A stretch of 64,000 nt of DNA from Zanthoxylum bungeanum. Taxonomy: Eukaryota; Streptophyta; Magnoliopsida; Sapindales; Rutaceae. The DNA lies in contig SKCR01032803.1 in NCBI GenBank assembly GCA_019454045.1, forward strand, positions 40,240 through 104,239. The letters are read 5' to 3'. This document shows, piece by piece, positions 11,395-23,445 of the stretch. The position numbers and the translations under genes are program-made. How positions within the stretch are numbered: position 1 is the stretch's first letter; the number at the start of each line of letters is the position of its first letter. Below the pieces are notes generated by a model. The model searched no databases. It worked only from the letters and a program-made list of their open reading frames with translations, and was not told the DNA's origin.

Positions 11395-11859
11395 CAGAGG
11401 AAGGAACTCAATCAAGAAAATTCAATGATAGATTGCTTTAGATTCAAACGGATAAGAGGCCTAGAAGCTTAGAAACTATCATTGAAGCATGTAGATTGTT
11501 GAAGCATCAACACCAACAAAACCAAGCTCCACACATGTGAACAAGTGGACATGTGTAAGACAAAAGTCATAAAGCCATATGTGACATAAAGGAGAATAGA
11601 CAGTGCATCATGCGCATAAAGAAGAGGCGCACTCAGCACAATTATTAAAGCATCTATAAGGAAAATAGACAGCTCATAAAGAAGAAAAGCACTCAATGTA
11701 ATAATTTCAAACGTCGGCACCATAAAATGAAGACGTGTGGAATCATTCATCATCAAATATTGTCGGCACCATAAGATTTTCCACATGTTATATATCTTTT
11801 ATTCAGCCTTATCATCTTTGGGCTATAAATTAAGAAGTTGTAGTTCATTAAGAGGCATC
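11395..11859. other. Unassigned stretch between elements E and F, promoter-like
   Basis: This 465-bp piece matches nothing else in the window. It contains two copies of GTCGGCACCATAA (about 11714 and 11762) and a TATA-like GGGCTATAAATTA (about 11819). The first 150 bases, read on the plus strand, give a short protein-like frame (ETIIEACRLLKHQHQQN) with a stop upstream. It could be flanking host sequence, or the promoter and 3' end of the caulimovirid relic whose movement-protein part lies at 51183. Element F would have separated the two. I cannot decide from the sequence. Confidence 0.4.
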
Positions 11860-13670
11860 AGTTCTAAACTTATGACACAAAATGTTGACTTCCCTTTTAA
11901 ATACCAAAAATGTGTGTTGGAATTGGTTAGAGTATAGGAAAAGCAATCTCAAAATATCATTCAACCATTAATTACCAAATTCCATCAAGTGTCAAACACT
12001 TTGATGTAAGTTGGTGGGTCCCACTTGAAATTCTAAATTTAAGTCGGACAATCCAACACGCATCTTCGCTCGGGCCCGAGTTCGTTTAATTCCGAATTAA
12101 GCGAATTACCATTGCGACTTAATTAAATCCAATTCAATTAAATAATAGTGTCTCGCAAAATTATTACGAAAGTCACTCGTGCATTAATTCTAAATTAATT
12201 CATTCGCTTGAATTAACATCCAATTTTAATTCCGCGTTGAAATCTAATTTCAATTAATATATTTGATATATTATTTTAGCCCAATTAAATAAATTAAATA
12301 GAAAAATCCAATTTAACTATTAAATTTATTTTACCGATTAATTCCAAATTAATCGCGTTTCTCTTCGTCACGAATTAATCCCAGATTAATTCAAGACGCA
12401 ATTAATCCCAGATTAATTCTTTCTCTGTTAATTAATCCCAGATTAATTCTTTCCGTAATTAATCCCAAATTAATTTTCTCTCTCATAATTAATCCCAGAT
12501 TAATTTTCTGTTCGAGTCAAATCTCATCGGTGAATCTTGGGGAAATGACCCAAGAGATTCCTGGATATGTTGGCAGTAAATACGATCATCGGACTATCCG
12601 AATACGTGCATACCCGGTTTCACGTTCTCACCGATTTACAAGACATCGGTGAATCTTCGGGAAACGACCCAAGAGATTCCTGGATATGTTGGCAATAAAT
12701 ACGATCATCGGACTATCCGAATACGTGCATACCTGGTTCCACGTTCTCACCGATTTACAAGACATGAGTGGCTTCTAGCAAAACACCGTACCTACCCAAT
12801 TCTCTAGAAATATTCAACGAGGAATATGTAATCTTTATCAGGCGTAATATATGTAGTATTGCGTATTTCGATCCTGTATCGAATGTCACATGCTAGGCCT
12901 GGGGCTAGAATTGTGTCTACCCCGTACGAAGCATATATCGAATCTTTGGTAACTAGTCTCTATAATCGGATAATCATGACATTGTCATATTATCTCGATA
13001 GCTGCAGCATACAAGAGTACCAGTTCCGTATCCTGCGTGATCATCATCTCCATATAACTGAAGTGATACTTCCATATTGACATCACACCCAATGCACTAC
13101 GATTCTCAATATACCCAGAAGAGGCGTACACGGAACCTCTTAAAGCCTCAGACGACCAAAACCAAAGTATACTGATTTTCGCAAGTATTAGCGATGCAAG
13201 TCTCAGGTTAAGACAAAATACACCTACCCTGATTCAAATTCCCATAGACACATAGTTATACTACCAATGGGATTCCGAGGGGTCTATCCAGAGCGAAGCT
13301 GTTTCCGTATCATCGGTAAACAGAACCTCCTATTACACTTGCATTAGTATCCAATACCCAAATATATGAGAACTATGTTGTTACGCTTCCATAACACGCA
13401 CGAGTGTAATACTAGTCTATTTCGCATTATCGATGTCCAGTCTCGATAATTCTACGACTAGGGATATTTAATGTTAAACCTTACGTGGATTAATAATGTC
13501 TCATATCTTATTAATCTGGTACTAATCATATGGACTTTTATCATTTATATATATCCCGGTAATCCAATTACAAATGATAAAAGAGCAATTTCCTTTGTCA
13601 CATAGTTAATTTGTACAACAGCAACATGTTCTGTACAAATAATGATGTTATGGGTCATAATTGTCCAACA
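11860..13670 (-). repeat. 3' LTR of element F
   Basis: On the plus strand it ends 'ggtcataattgtccaaca' (LTR terminus CA), directly before the polypurine tract complement. The homologous part begins 'agttctaaacttatgaca' at 11860, also found at 19850. Compared with the other LTR it carries an extra 60-odd bases (about 11876-11940) and a 119-bp tandem duplication (12525-12763). The 'attaatcccagattaattc' words at 12370-12510 form a short degenerate tandem array. Confidence 0.8.
12525..12763. repeat. 119-bp tandem duplication in LTR of element F
   Basis: Two copies start 'catcggtgaatctt' at 12525 and 12644 and run to 'ccgatttacaagacat'. The other LTR (20445-20565) and the solo LTR G (29640-29762) have a single copy. 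Confidence 0.85.
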
Positions 13671-16545
13671 ATCTCCCACTTGGCCTATAGCCAATCACTC
13701 AAGTGTCCTACACATTAACTATGTACGGGTCGCTCAAACTTCTGCTTAGAAACAGCTTTCGTCAGCGGATTTGCAATGTTATCATCTGATGAGTTTTATT
13801 CGATCATCACATCGCCACGATGTATGATCTGACGAATCAGATGAAATAGTCAAAGTATATACTTGGATTGTTGATGAGACCGCGGTTCTTTAGCCTGTGA
13901 TGTAGCCTAGCTCAGCTGCTAACAGAACTACTCCTAATCCAATTAGGATTATATAGATCCAAAATACTTTTTTTGCTGCCTCAGCTGCAGCAATGTTCCG
14001 CTTTTGTTATTTATTCAGCTACAGTATCTTGCTTGGAAGATTTCCAGCTCACTGTTCCGTTATTCAAAATAAATATGTACCCTTATTGAGACTTAAAGTC
14101 GTATTTGTCGGTTTGGAAACTTGCAGCGGTGAACCTAGTCACCTCAAGTTCTCATTTCCAAATATTCCCATAAAGCATCCTTAGTTCGTCCAAGATACTC
14201 AAGGATGTTCTTTACATTAATCCAGTGACCATCACCTGGATTGGCCTTATTGCGTCTACATATGCTCAAAGCATATGAGGCATCAGGTCACATACATTTC
14301 AAAAACGTACGAGCTCTGGGAGGATTGTCAGCAGCTTTCTAGATCTATCCCAGTAGATCTTTATTCCTAAAATAAAGTCTGCTTCTCCCAGGTATTCCAT
14401 GGAGAATTTTAATGAAAGCCAAGCTTTCACCGATTATATTATGGGAATTTTATTGCTAAGAAGCAATACATCATCAACTTATAGGACATTCATTGTCAGT
14501 GCGCTCCCACTAACCTTCTTATATACAAAAGAATCATATTCATTTTGAATGAAATCATATACCATTATGATCTCATCAAAACGTTGGTTCCAAGAATGTT
14601 ATGCTTGCTTCAATCCATAAATGGATCGATTTTAACTTGCAAACCTTGTTTGCATGTTTTGGCACGAAAAAACCATCAGGACGCTTTAAACATCCTCCAA
14701 AATTTTTCCGTTAAGGAAAGCGGATTTGGCGTCCAGCTGTCATATTTCATAAAAAAAAATATGTAGCATTAGCAATCATTATCCGAATGGATTTAATCAT
14801 GGCAACAAGTGAAAATGTTTCGTCGTAGTCGACACCATGTCGTTAATGATAACCTTTTTGTAAAAGCCTAGCTTTGTACATTTATATGTTGCCATCCATG
14901 TATGTCTTCCTTGAAGACACATTTAGTACCAATAGGCACAATGCCTTCTAGTACATCAACCAGTGTCCAAACTTAGTTGCTATACATGGAATCCATTTCG
15001 GACTTCATGTCACTTTGCCATAAAAGGAATCGATACCTTGTATCACTTCCTCATACGTAGCCGATTCGTCTTCCTCAATAAGATTAATATCTACATGAGG
15101 TGAGATCAGAAACCCATACCTCCCAGGTTGTTTTCTGACTCTCTCCGACCTACGTGGTTCTTATGTATTCGAAGATTATTGGTATAGTTTCATCCCTGAT
15201 GAACTGTTGGTGTTCCGTGAGGATTCGGTACTTGGAACAGTATTACTCTGATTTTCATCGAGTCTTACTTTCCTCCCACTTACCACTGCGTATAGGAATT
15301 CCTCTTAGGAAAGCCGCATGGAGAGCAACAATTACATTGTTCTCTTATGAGTTGTATAAGCACTATACTTTGGTTTCCCTATGACAACCTATAAATAGAC
15401 ACTTATCCGATTTGGGTTCTAGTTTGGTATCATCCAAACATTCAATTATATGCCCAGCATCCCAAATCTTCAGGAATGAGAAACCTGGTTTCTTTCCTGT
15501 TAATATCTAATATGAATTATGTCTAACAGATTTATATGGAACCTTATTCAAAATAAGTATTACACTGTTCAATGCGTATCCTCAGAAGGAAATTGGTAGC
15601 TCAGAGCGACTCATCATTAATCTTACCATGTCCAACAAAGTTCGGTTTCTCTGTTCGGACACACCATCAAATTGAGGTGTCCCGGGAGGAGTCCACTGTG
15701 AAATAATACCATACTCTTCAAGTAATCTTGAAACTCATATGTTTAAGTATTTTACACTATGGTCCGACCGTAATATTTTTAATACTTTTACTAATCTGTT
15801 TTCTACTTCGTGTCGAAACTCTTTGAATTACTCAAAAGTTTCTGACTTGTGTTTCATAAGATACACATAACCGTAACGCGATGCTACATCCGTAAAGGTT
15901 ACGAAGTATTCATATCCACCTCTAGCCTGGCTAGACATGGGCCCACTTACGTCACTATGAACGAGGGCTAACAAATCGGTGGTACTTGCACTTTTACCAA
16001 GTAAAAGGTGTTTTTAGGCACTTTGCCTAATAAACTAGATTCGTAGACATCATTTGAATTAGAATCAAATCTTCCTAGTAGTATCCATTCTTCAAAGTGT
16101 GGATATACGAGTCTTGTAAATGTGTCCCAGACACAATGCCACTTTTAAGTCTCAACATATTTATTCAGTTTGAGCTTTTGTTTGTCTATTATATGTTTGA
16201 GATTAATTTATATTCTAAATATAAATATTGTTATTCACATCTAATGTGTTTATCTCAATATCATCTTTATAAACAAAACACTTAGTGTTCTAAAATATAA
16301 AGGTATACCCGCAACGAGTTAAACTAGGTACAGAGATAATGTTCCTAGTCAAACTAGATACATTATAACAGTTTCCTAATTTAAGTAAATGCTCAAAGGG
16401 CAGTTTCAAAACTTAGGTTTCTATGGCCAAAACAGCGACTCTCGTCCCGTTTCCAACTCATAGGTCGATCTCATCTGAAGCCAGTCTCCTCCTAATCAGC
16501 AGATCCCGCACATCAGTACATATATTTATGTACCACATCCAGTAT
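13671..16545 (-). pseudogene. Degraded pol of copia element F (integrase, reverse transcriptase, RNase H)
   Basis: Family motifs appear in copia order, running leftwards on the minus strand. An integrase C-terminal block FDGVSEQRNRTLLDMVRLMM lies near 15690-15615. A reverse transcriptase start HGVDYDETFSLVAMIKSIRI lies at about 14840-14780. The catalytic VDDVLLLSNKIP is near 14480, where the Tyr codon of the usual YVDD box has become a stop (TAA). The RNase H end DNIANPLTKAVSKQKFE lies at 13790-13730. Integrase before reverse transcriptase places it in Ty1/copia. Frames change repeatedly between the motifs, so no product is possible. The RNase H end is only about 60 bp from the polypurine tract. 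Confidence 0.8.
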
Positions 16546-17130
16546 CTAAAATCTAATTTTAAAACCAGTAGTGGACATGTTTATAACAAACATACCTGAA
16601 GTCGGAGCCTTGCCCGTCTTTACTTCCTTCATGTATGCCTTGTCCATACGGCAGTCACGCTTCCAGTAACCCCGTTTTCCACAGTTTAGGCAGACATCTT
16701 GGGATATATCATTTGTCTTCCTAGAAGATAGTGACGATTTAGCCTTGCCCTTTTTTTCCCACCCCCAGAAGCCTTCGGCCAAGCCTTGGCCTTCTGGGAT
16801 GTCGAAGTAAGATGCGTCTTGCACATCTTGCCCCTTTTACAAGCTTTGGCTCTGTCTCCTTGAGCATAGTCATTAACTCTCCTAGAGTTTTCTTATGCAA
16901 TTAGTACTTATAAGATCTAAGAATAGATCTATAAAGATCCTTTAATTTCAACATCATGGTATAAGGATCTAATCCTTAGTTCTGACGAAGAAATTAATGA
17001 GTTATTGCGGCAAGCATAACAGATTGAGCACTAAAGTTATCATCACCATGAGTCTTCCAAAGCTCATGCTCCACTATTTGCTCAACTCCGGGCTCAGGCC
17101 CGAGAAGTCGCTCTATCAAATAGATTAACT
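16546..17130 (-). pseudogene. Gag of copia element F, zinc-knuckle part
   Basis: The open frame 16824-16546 contains CLNCGKRGYWKRDC, a CCHC zinc knuckle in which the His is replaced by Tyr. A basic, Ser/Lys-rich stretch precedes it. Upstream, frames with DPYTMMLKLKDLYRSIL (about 16950-16900) and EHELWKTHGDDNFSAQ (about 17070-17020) fit copia Gag but are separated by shifts and stops. The N-terminus is not recognisable. This would have been the RNA-packaging structural protein. Confidence 0.65.
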
Positions 17131-19540
17131 TCTCAACTCTCATGACTATCCTGAGATTCATTTCCCAATATGAAAATTAAAGTCGTAAAAGATATTTTTC
17201 ACCTAGGATTATGTCATTTGACGCTAATCTTTCAAGTCATCTTGATTGCTATAGTCCAACTATCCAATCAACGATTTCGGGTACAATCTAATATAATGAT
17301 CACTATAGTCTGACTATATAATTAACTACAATTTGATTGGTTAAATTCAAATATATTGACTATTATAATCCAATTATATAATCAACTATAAATGAAGTAG
17401 TTTGAATACAGTCCAACTGTTTAATTAAAACAACAATTGAATATTAGTCCAACTAATATATATAAATATTTTAATGACGAAAAATGAAATGAGCGCGTGT
17501 TGGCAAGTAGTTAAACGAAATTGAAAATTTAATACTTGTCTCCCACTATTTTTCGGCGAGCCTCTAACCCTCTGTGGAGTACTCGGGAAACCTAGTTTCC
17601 TAGTGGGCTAGGATCCCGTTAAATAACACACAACCTTGACTTTGGCCAACAAGTTGTATGAAACTTAACTAGGTAGATCTCTAAGATCAATTGGATCCCA
17701 TCCAATTCCTAGATCCAGTAGGTGGACATCCAAGTCCGAAACATATATCTAATATATGCCAATATATCTGATATATTCCCTAACCTTTTTCCTCTGAATC
17801 AACTAAGCCTTGGCTTTGGCTCAAAAAGCTTAATGAAACCAGTTAAGCGTGACCCATTGACAGTGGGAAAGCTTCGTAATCGAGGCAGATGAACAAGAAG
17901 TGACCTTGACTTTGGCCAAAAAATCACAACTTGCCCAAGACGTACGATATGGAACAAAGCCTTCATGATGCAAACACATCCGCGATGGACAAAGGTCTTG
18001 ACTTTGGCCAACAAACCAATGCCAACCTTGGATATTGAGAGAGAATCACTCAATAGAAGGAAAAACGCTTAATATAAAATGAGGGTTTTTGTCGCGATTT
18101 GGAAACCAATTTATTATCTTTAATTATGTCTCATCATACACCCTTAAGCATGCATTCTAAAAGCATAATAAGGCGCGATAAAATTTAATAATGATATGCG
18201 AATGGATATACAACAAACTTGTTCCTATAACAAATCTCTTCCTTTCCTCTCTCCCGCTAGCACTATTCATACTTCTACCCAATTACATAATACTTCTAAA
18301 GAAACCTCATTTACATTGAGGGGAATTGATGAGAAGAGAAATACAAAGAGAAAATAGGTAACAGGCTGGACACACAGGTCCAATTTAATAAATTCTAAAT
18401 TTATTACAACAATTTCCAAAATTGCCCTCACCCTTCTAATATCCATCTGATATACATTATTCATACATACATCCAAGTATTCACATAAAACATGTTATTC
18501 AATCAATCTAATCTAATTAATTAATCTTTGATTAATGACCATCCAATGTTCAAACAATGATTTGATTTGTGCGAGTCCAACTCGTTTAAGAATAAATACT
18601 CAAAGTACGTATTCTTGAATTATATCGAACTGCAATTTCAAATCCAATTTAAATTATATTCAATACTAATTCATATTTAATTCCAAATTAAATAATTACA
18701 CTTTTAATAGTGTCTTTTAGACTTGGATTCCAAATCCAATCTTTATGGGTCTCAAAGGCCCTATTAGTATCCAATATTATTCAATTAAAGTCCAATGGGC
18801 TTTCAATTAACTATTAAGGCATGGGCTTTGGCAATTATGGGTCAAACCCAAGATGCCAAGGCCCAATTAGGAATCACTCTATGCCAAAAATCAATTTAGG
18901 CCCATTAGGCTTAATTAAAATTTTAAAGGCCCAATTATCATATTTGGACTTTATGGGAATGGTTTTAGGCCCAATTGGATCCAACTAATTATCCTAAACC
19001 AAACTTGGCCCAACCAAGCCCATTAAGCTCAAATAAAATAAAATAAATTAACTTATTATTCCAAATTACAAATTAATTCAATTCAAGTGTAATTACCATA
19101 AATAATTAATTAATCTAATGCTTCCAAAACACTAATTAATTCAATTAATCATGTTCTACATTTCCAATTCATGTCCAACACAAATTGAAGCAAAATCAAT
19201 TTAATACAACAGCTTATATCCCACGGCAATTACATGAAATAACATCCAATTTTGATTTCAATCTATTAAAACAACAATCAATATTCATTTCATGCTTTTA
19301 ACATATCCAATTTGTCAAAATTCAAAAAACACCATGAGCATTTTCAAGGGTTACATTCGGCCATGGCTCTAGAATTGGGGATTTTTGATCCAATCAATTT
19401 TTCTCAATTCTATTGATGCACGAATCCAATTCATCATCATCCAACCACAACCAAACAACCAATTTAGGAAAATCAAGCTCCAAACACAAAAATCCCAAAT
19501 TAAAGTCATGAACCCTAGAATTCCAAATCAAACTTAGATC
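17131..19540 (-). other. 5' untranslated or eroded region of element F
   Basis: These 2.4 kb between the recognisable gag and the primer site are A/T-rich and have no coding frame that I recognise. They contain four related copies of a CTTGACTTTGGCCAACA motif (about 17637, 17810 degenerate, 17906 and 17998). From 18770 to 19020 there are many 'ggcccaatta' words. The stretch is long for a copia leader, so part may be eroded gag N-terminus or a captured sequence. Confidence 0.5.
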
Positions 19541-19552
19541 GTTCTGATACCA
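19541..19552 (-). promoter_or_regulatory. Primer binding site of element F (tRNA-iMet)
   Basis: The minus strand reads TGGTATCAGAAC one base after the LTR end (ACTTACA, 19560-19554). TGGTATCAGA is the classic complement of the 3' end of plant initiator tRNA-Met used by copia elements. Confidence 0.85.
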
Positions 19553-19553
19553 A

Positions 19554-20646
19554 TGTAAGTGTTCCTAGAACATTCCAAGATCGTCTAAGAGTGATTTGTG
19601 TGTGAATTAACAAGAGAGTTGCAGAATACTCACATTGATTGGTTTATGAGATTTCGAAAATTTCCAAGGATGTAATGCGTTTCGGTGGAAGCTCCAAGCT
19701 TTCATAAGTGTTTCCAACACTTGTGTGAGTTTCCTTATCACCTTGATCCACTCCTTGATGTGCTAGCAAGAACAAATTTTGAAAGAAAACTTTGTCCTCC
19801 AAGAACATGGTTCACGACATTTGAGAGAGAAGAGGGAACAATGTTTTTCAAGTTCTAAACTTATGACAGCAATCTCAACCTATCACTCAACCATTTACCA
19901 AATTCCATCAAGTGTCAAACACTTGATGTAAGTTGGTGGGTCCCACTTGAAATTCTAAATTTAAGTCGGACAATCCAACACGCAACTTCGCTCGGGCCCG
20001 GGTTCGTTTAATTCTGAATTAAGCGAATTACCGTGTGACTTAATTAAATCCAATTCAATTAAATAATAGTGTCTCGCAAAATTATTACGAAAGTCGCTTG
20101 TGAATTAATTCTAAATTAATTCATTCGCTTGAATTAAAATCCAATTTTAATTCCGCGATGAAATCTAATTTCAATTAATATATCTGATATATTATTTTTA
20201 GCCCAATAAATAAATTAAATAGAAAAAATTCAATTTAACTAATAAATTTATTTTACCGATAATTCCAATTATCGCGTTCTCTCTTCTCCACGATTAATCC
20301 CAGATTAATTCATGACACAATTAATCCCAGATTAATTCTTTCTCTGTTAATTAATCCCAAATTAATTCTTACCAGTAATTAATCCAGATTATTTTCTCTC
20401 TCTCATAATTATCCCAGATTAATTTCTGTTCGAGTCAAATCTCATCGGTGAATCTTCGGGAAGCGACCCAGAGATTCCTGGATATATTGGCAGTAAATAA
20501 GGTCATCGGACTATCCGAATACGTGCATACCATGTACCAACGTTCTCACCAATTACAGACATGGTTGGCTTCTAGCAAACAGCACCGTGCCTAACCAATT
20601 CTCCAGAAATATTCAACGAGGAATATGTAATCTTTATCAGGCGTAG
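19554..20646 (-). repeat. 5' LTR of element F, first part
   Basis: On the plus strand it opens TGTAAGTGTTCC next to the primer site. From 19850 it matches the 3' LTR (11860 onward), with the same 'tccaatttaatt' and 'attaatcccagattaatt' words. It breaks at 20646 inside the target CGTAG (20642-20646), where array A begins. The second part is at 50397-51182. Confidence 0.85.
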
Positions 20647-21313
20647 TGTAGGCACTGCATTTTTGCATATAAGTCCCTATGATGAGTCTCATTTGGAGGC
20701 ACTACCTTTTAAGTCACGGAAGTCACGAGAAACGGACGTCGGAAGGGAAATTCAGAATAAGTACGTCATCGGATTCATTTCACAAGTTCACTGTTTTCGT
20801 TCGTGCTGCGTTCGTTACTTCGTTCGAACGTCAAACAGATTGCGGGCGTTCGTGCCGCGTTCGAGGAGGCGTTCGAACGGTGTCGGTAATTCTGGTTTTG
20901 CTGCTAGCCTCACACCCAAGCCCATTTAACCCCCAAAGCCCATAAAACACATCCCAATTAATAAAACACATTTAAAACACATGGGAAATTAAATTAAATC
21001 TTAATTAAATTAAATTTGAATTAAATAAAATATTTAAACCATTTACCAATTAATAAAACATAAAATATAATCATACCTAATTAAGACAAATCAAATATAT
21101 TAACTTCCTAACTAAACAAAATCACATACTAAATTAAAAAGATGTCATGCCTAATTAAAATCAATCATAACCAATTAAAAATATATATTCCTAATCTAAA
21201 CCAAATTTGTCCCCCATCAAATCCCTTGCTTTCCTTGTCCAACACCAAATCAAATCCTCCCTTTAATGCCAAATCTCTTCCTTGTGAGACAAGGTGAAGC
21301 CCTAGTCATTCTC

Positions 21314-21321
21314 TATATAAA
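21314..21321 (+). promoter_or_regulatory. TATA box of array A LTR1
   Basis: TATATAAA lies in 'cattctctatataaacaaca'. The same box is kept at 28222 (LTR2) and 45408 (LTR3). It is the likely LTR promoter, which puts the RNA start about 30 bases downstream. Confidence 0.6.
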
Positions 21322-22509
21322 CAACACCTCTCCAAGGCATTCCCCTCCCCTAGTGCACGCCCATTACAAGAAAAGAAGAAAAGAATTTCCAACCCTTTCC
21401 CCTAGCTCATTCACACAAGAAACACCCAAGCTCATACACACAACTCACACGAAAATCACAACACCCACAAGAAACACCCAAAGCTTATTGATACAACTCT
21501 CCTTCACTCTCAATAATCGAAGATCACAAACCAAAGAACCCTCATTGCCTTGACCAAAACACATCCCGAACAGCCCATTTACCTCATCAAAACAGCCCCC
21601 GAACCACACCATAACACCACCGAAAATCACACCCAAAACAGTAGCCAAAACATCCCAAGAACAGTAACTAAAATACAGCAGCAGAACAGTAGCAAAACGG
21701 CAGCGAATCGGAGTCAAAAGCAGCAGCAAAAGACGGAGAACGACGACTCCAAACGGTGAGACAACGAACGAGAGCAGTGAACCAGTGAACCGGAAGAGTT
21801 GCGGAGCATCCACCCTTCCGACGATCGTGTGCCGTACATCCGAGAGGTGATTTAAAAGGTTAGACCTGAGGGTACTTTTCACACTCATCTTTATTTGATT
21901 TTTTTTATTTATCTTGATCGTATTTTAATTATTTGTTGAATCTTGTTTGTGTATGATGTGTGTTGTGGGTATTGGATGAATGGAAAAGTGTCGTCTCTTG
22001 TGGTATATAGGATGGAAACCCGGACATAAATTTCATAGCCGATTCCGAATGGACGGTAGTATGATCTGTACTCGGGATACAACTCCACGTACCACTTGAG
22101 TAAAGGCACACTCTTTTGTTTTATGTTGCTTCGGTTTATTTATTTTTCGTTATTTGAATTCTGCATGTTACTTTTGTATGTGTGATACAACCGAGCGCAT
22201 GGGCTTAGTAAGTCGGATTAAAGGTCCCCTATTTGGAGGGGTTAAAATCCTTTACCACGATGTTTTGCCGCGCCGGTTGATGTGTGTTCGGTTGAATGCA
22301 AGATATGTTCAATCGGATATACTAAGTTTGATATGATTGTCTTTATTTTTATATGCATTGAGATAAGCGCATGGGCTTAGTAAGTGTGATGAAAGGTCCT
22401 CTAATTGAAGAGGTTAAAATCCTTTGCCACGATGCTTCGCCGCGCCTCGTATTTCGCTATTTTCTTTTTTTTTATGTATGTGCATCACATTTTGTGCATC
22501 AGGTCAGTT

Positions 22510-22835
22510 CCCGTTCGAACGCGTTATCAAACGCTATACGAACGCGACCCTTTGTTTTCCGTTCGAACGCGTTTTACAAACGCTACTCGAACGCGCATGT
22601 ATTTTGTTTCATCAGGTCTGGATCCATTCGAACGCGTTATCGAACGCTATATACGAACGCGAACCTTCTGTTTTAGCCATTCGAACGAATTTTACAAACG
22701 CTACGCGAACGCATACGCACTTTCTTAGTCTTATCATGCATCAGGTCTGGTTCCGTTCGAACGCGTTCTCAAACGCTATACGAACGCGAACCTTCTGTTT
22801 ACCGTTCGAACGCGTTTACGAACGCTTCATAAACG
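22510..22835. repeat. TTCGAACGCGTT palindrome cluster in LTR1
   Basis: The word (C/G)TTCGAACGCGTT and its near variants occur about six times, alternating with 'caaacgctatacgaacgcga'. TTCGAA and AACGCGTT are each self-complementary. The cluster returns at 31450-31795, 46615-46895 and 49648-49805, with differing numbers of units. It is far richer in CpG than the rest of the LTR. Confidence 0.8.
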
Positions 22836-23425
22836 CGCGCACACTGAACTGAGTCTGTCTCATCATATTCATGCATAATTGCATGTTGGTTGATTTTTCT
22901 TGTGTTATGTAGCCAATCATATTATTTGTATTCTTGTATTTATCCATTCTATGTTTTCTTGGGATGATATTCAATCATGATTAGGCTGTTTGCATGTTAT
23001 TTGGTTAATATGTTCATGAGATAGTATTCAAGCATGATTAGGTTGTTCTTAGTTTTCCATATCATATGATTGAGAAATGTTCATGAGATTGCCATGAGAT
23101 GTTGCATGTTGTGATGAACTTGTTGATGTATGGATGTGAATTTAGAAGCATGATACTCTTGGAAATAAGTGTTACTTAAACTTGATTAAATTATTACATA
23201 AATCCTTTCATTACAAGTGACATAAGTAAGGGACCATTCCGAACCCAACGGTTTGAGGTCTTCCCTTGCGAGGGGTGAGTGCGGCCTTAAATCTCATTTC
23301 CCGGTTCAGACCGGGTGGCGACTCCATCATTCTCTGGTTTAGTTCCTCCATGGCTACTCCGTACTCCCGACAGGGCCGCGAGCCCGGGACAGCATGCGTC
23401 GCCAAGATCCTGTGTCCCCACAGTC

Positions 23426-23445
23426 TGGCGACTCCACTAGGGATA
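23426..23445 (+). promoter_or_regulatory. Primer binding site of internal 1, array A
   Basis: TGGCGACTCCACTAGGGATA lies three bases (GTC) after the LTR end. It is the tRNA-Arg-type site with one change (TAG for TGG). The sites after LTR2 (32370) and LTR3 (47476) are TGGCGACTCCACTGGGGA. Confidence 0.75.

Larger units (their letters stand above)
20647..23422 (+). repeat. LTR1 of array A
   Basis: It is 2776 bp, beginning TGTAGGCACTGCATTTTTGC and ending GTGTCCCCACA. Landmarks are a TTCG-rich block (20798-20885), an A/T-rich stretch (20990-21210), a TATA box (21314), a C/A-rich stretch with 'cagcagcaaaa' words, the 'ggttagacctgaggg' block (21859), two 'gcgcatgggcttagtaag' units (22194, 22367), a TTCGAACGCGTT cluster (22510-22835) and the terminal CCCGG hairpin with its TGGCGACTCCA copy (23300-23326). 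Confidence 0.88.

Noticed and set aside
11860..13670. Reading this LTR as a second solo LTR
   Set aside because: It directly abuts the polypurine complement and copia RNase H end at 13671, so it is the 3' LTR of element F.
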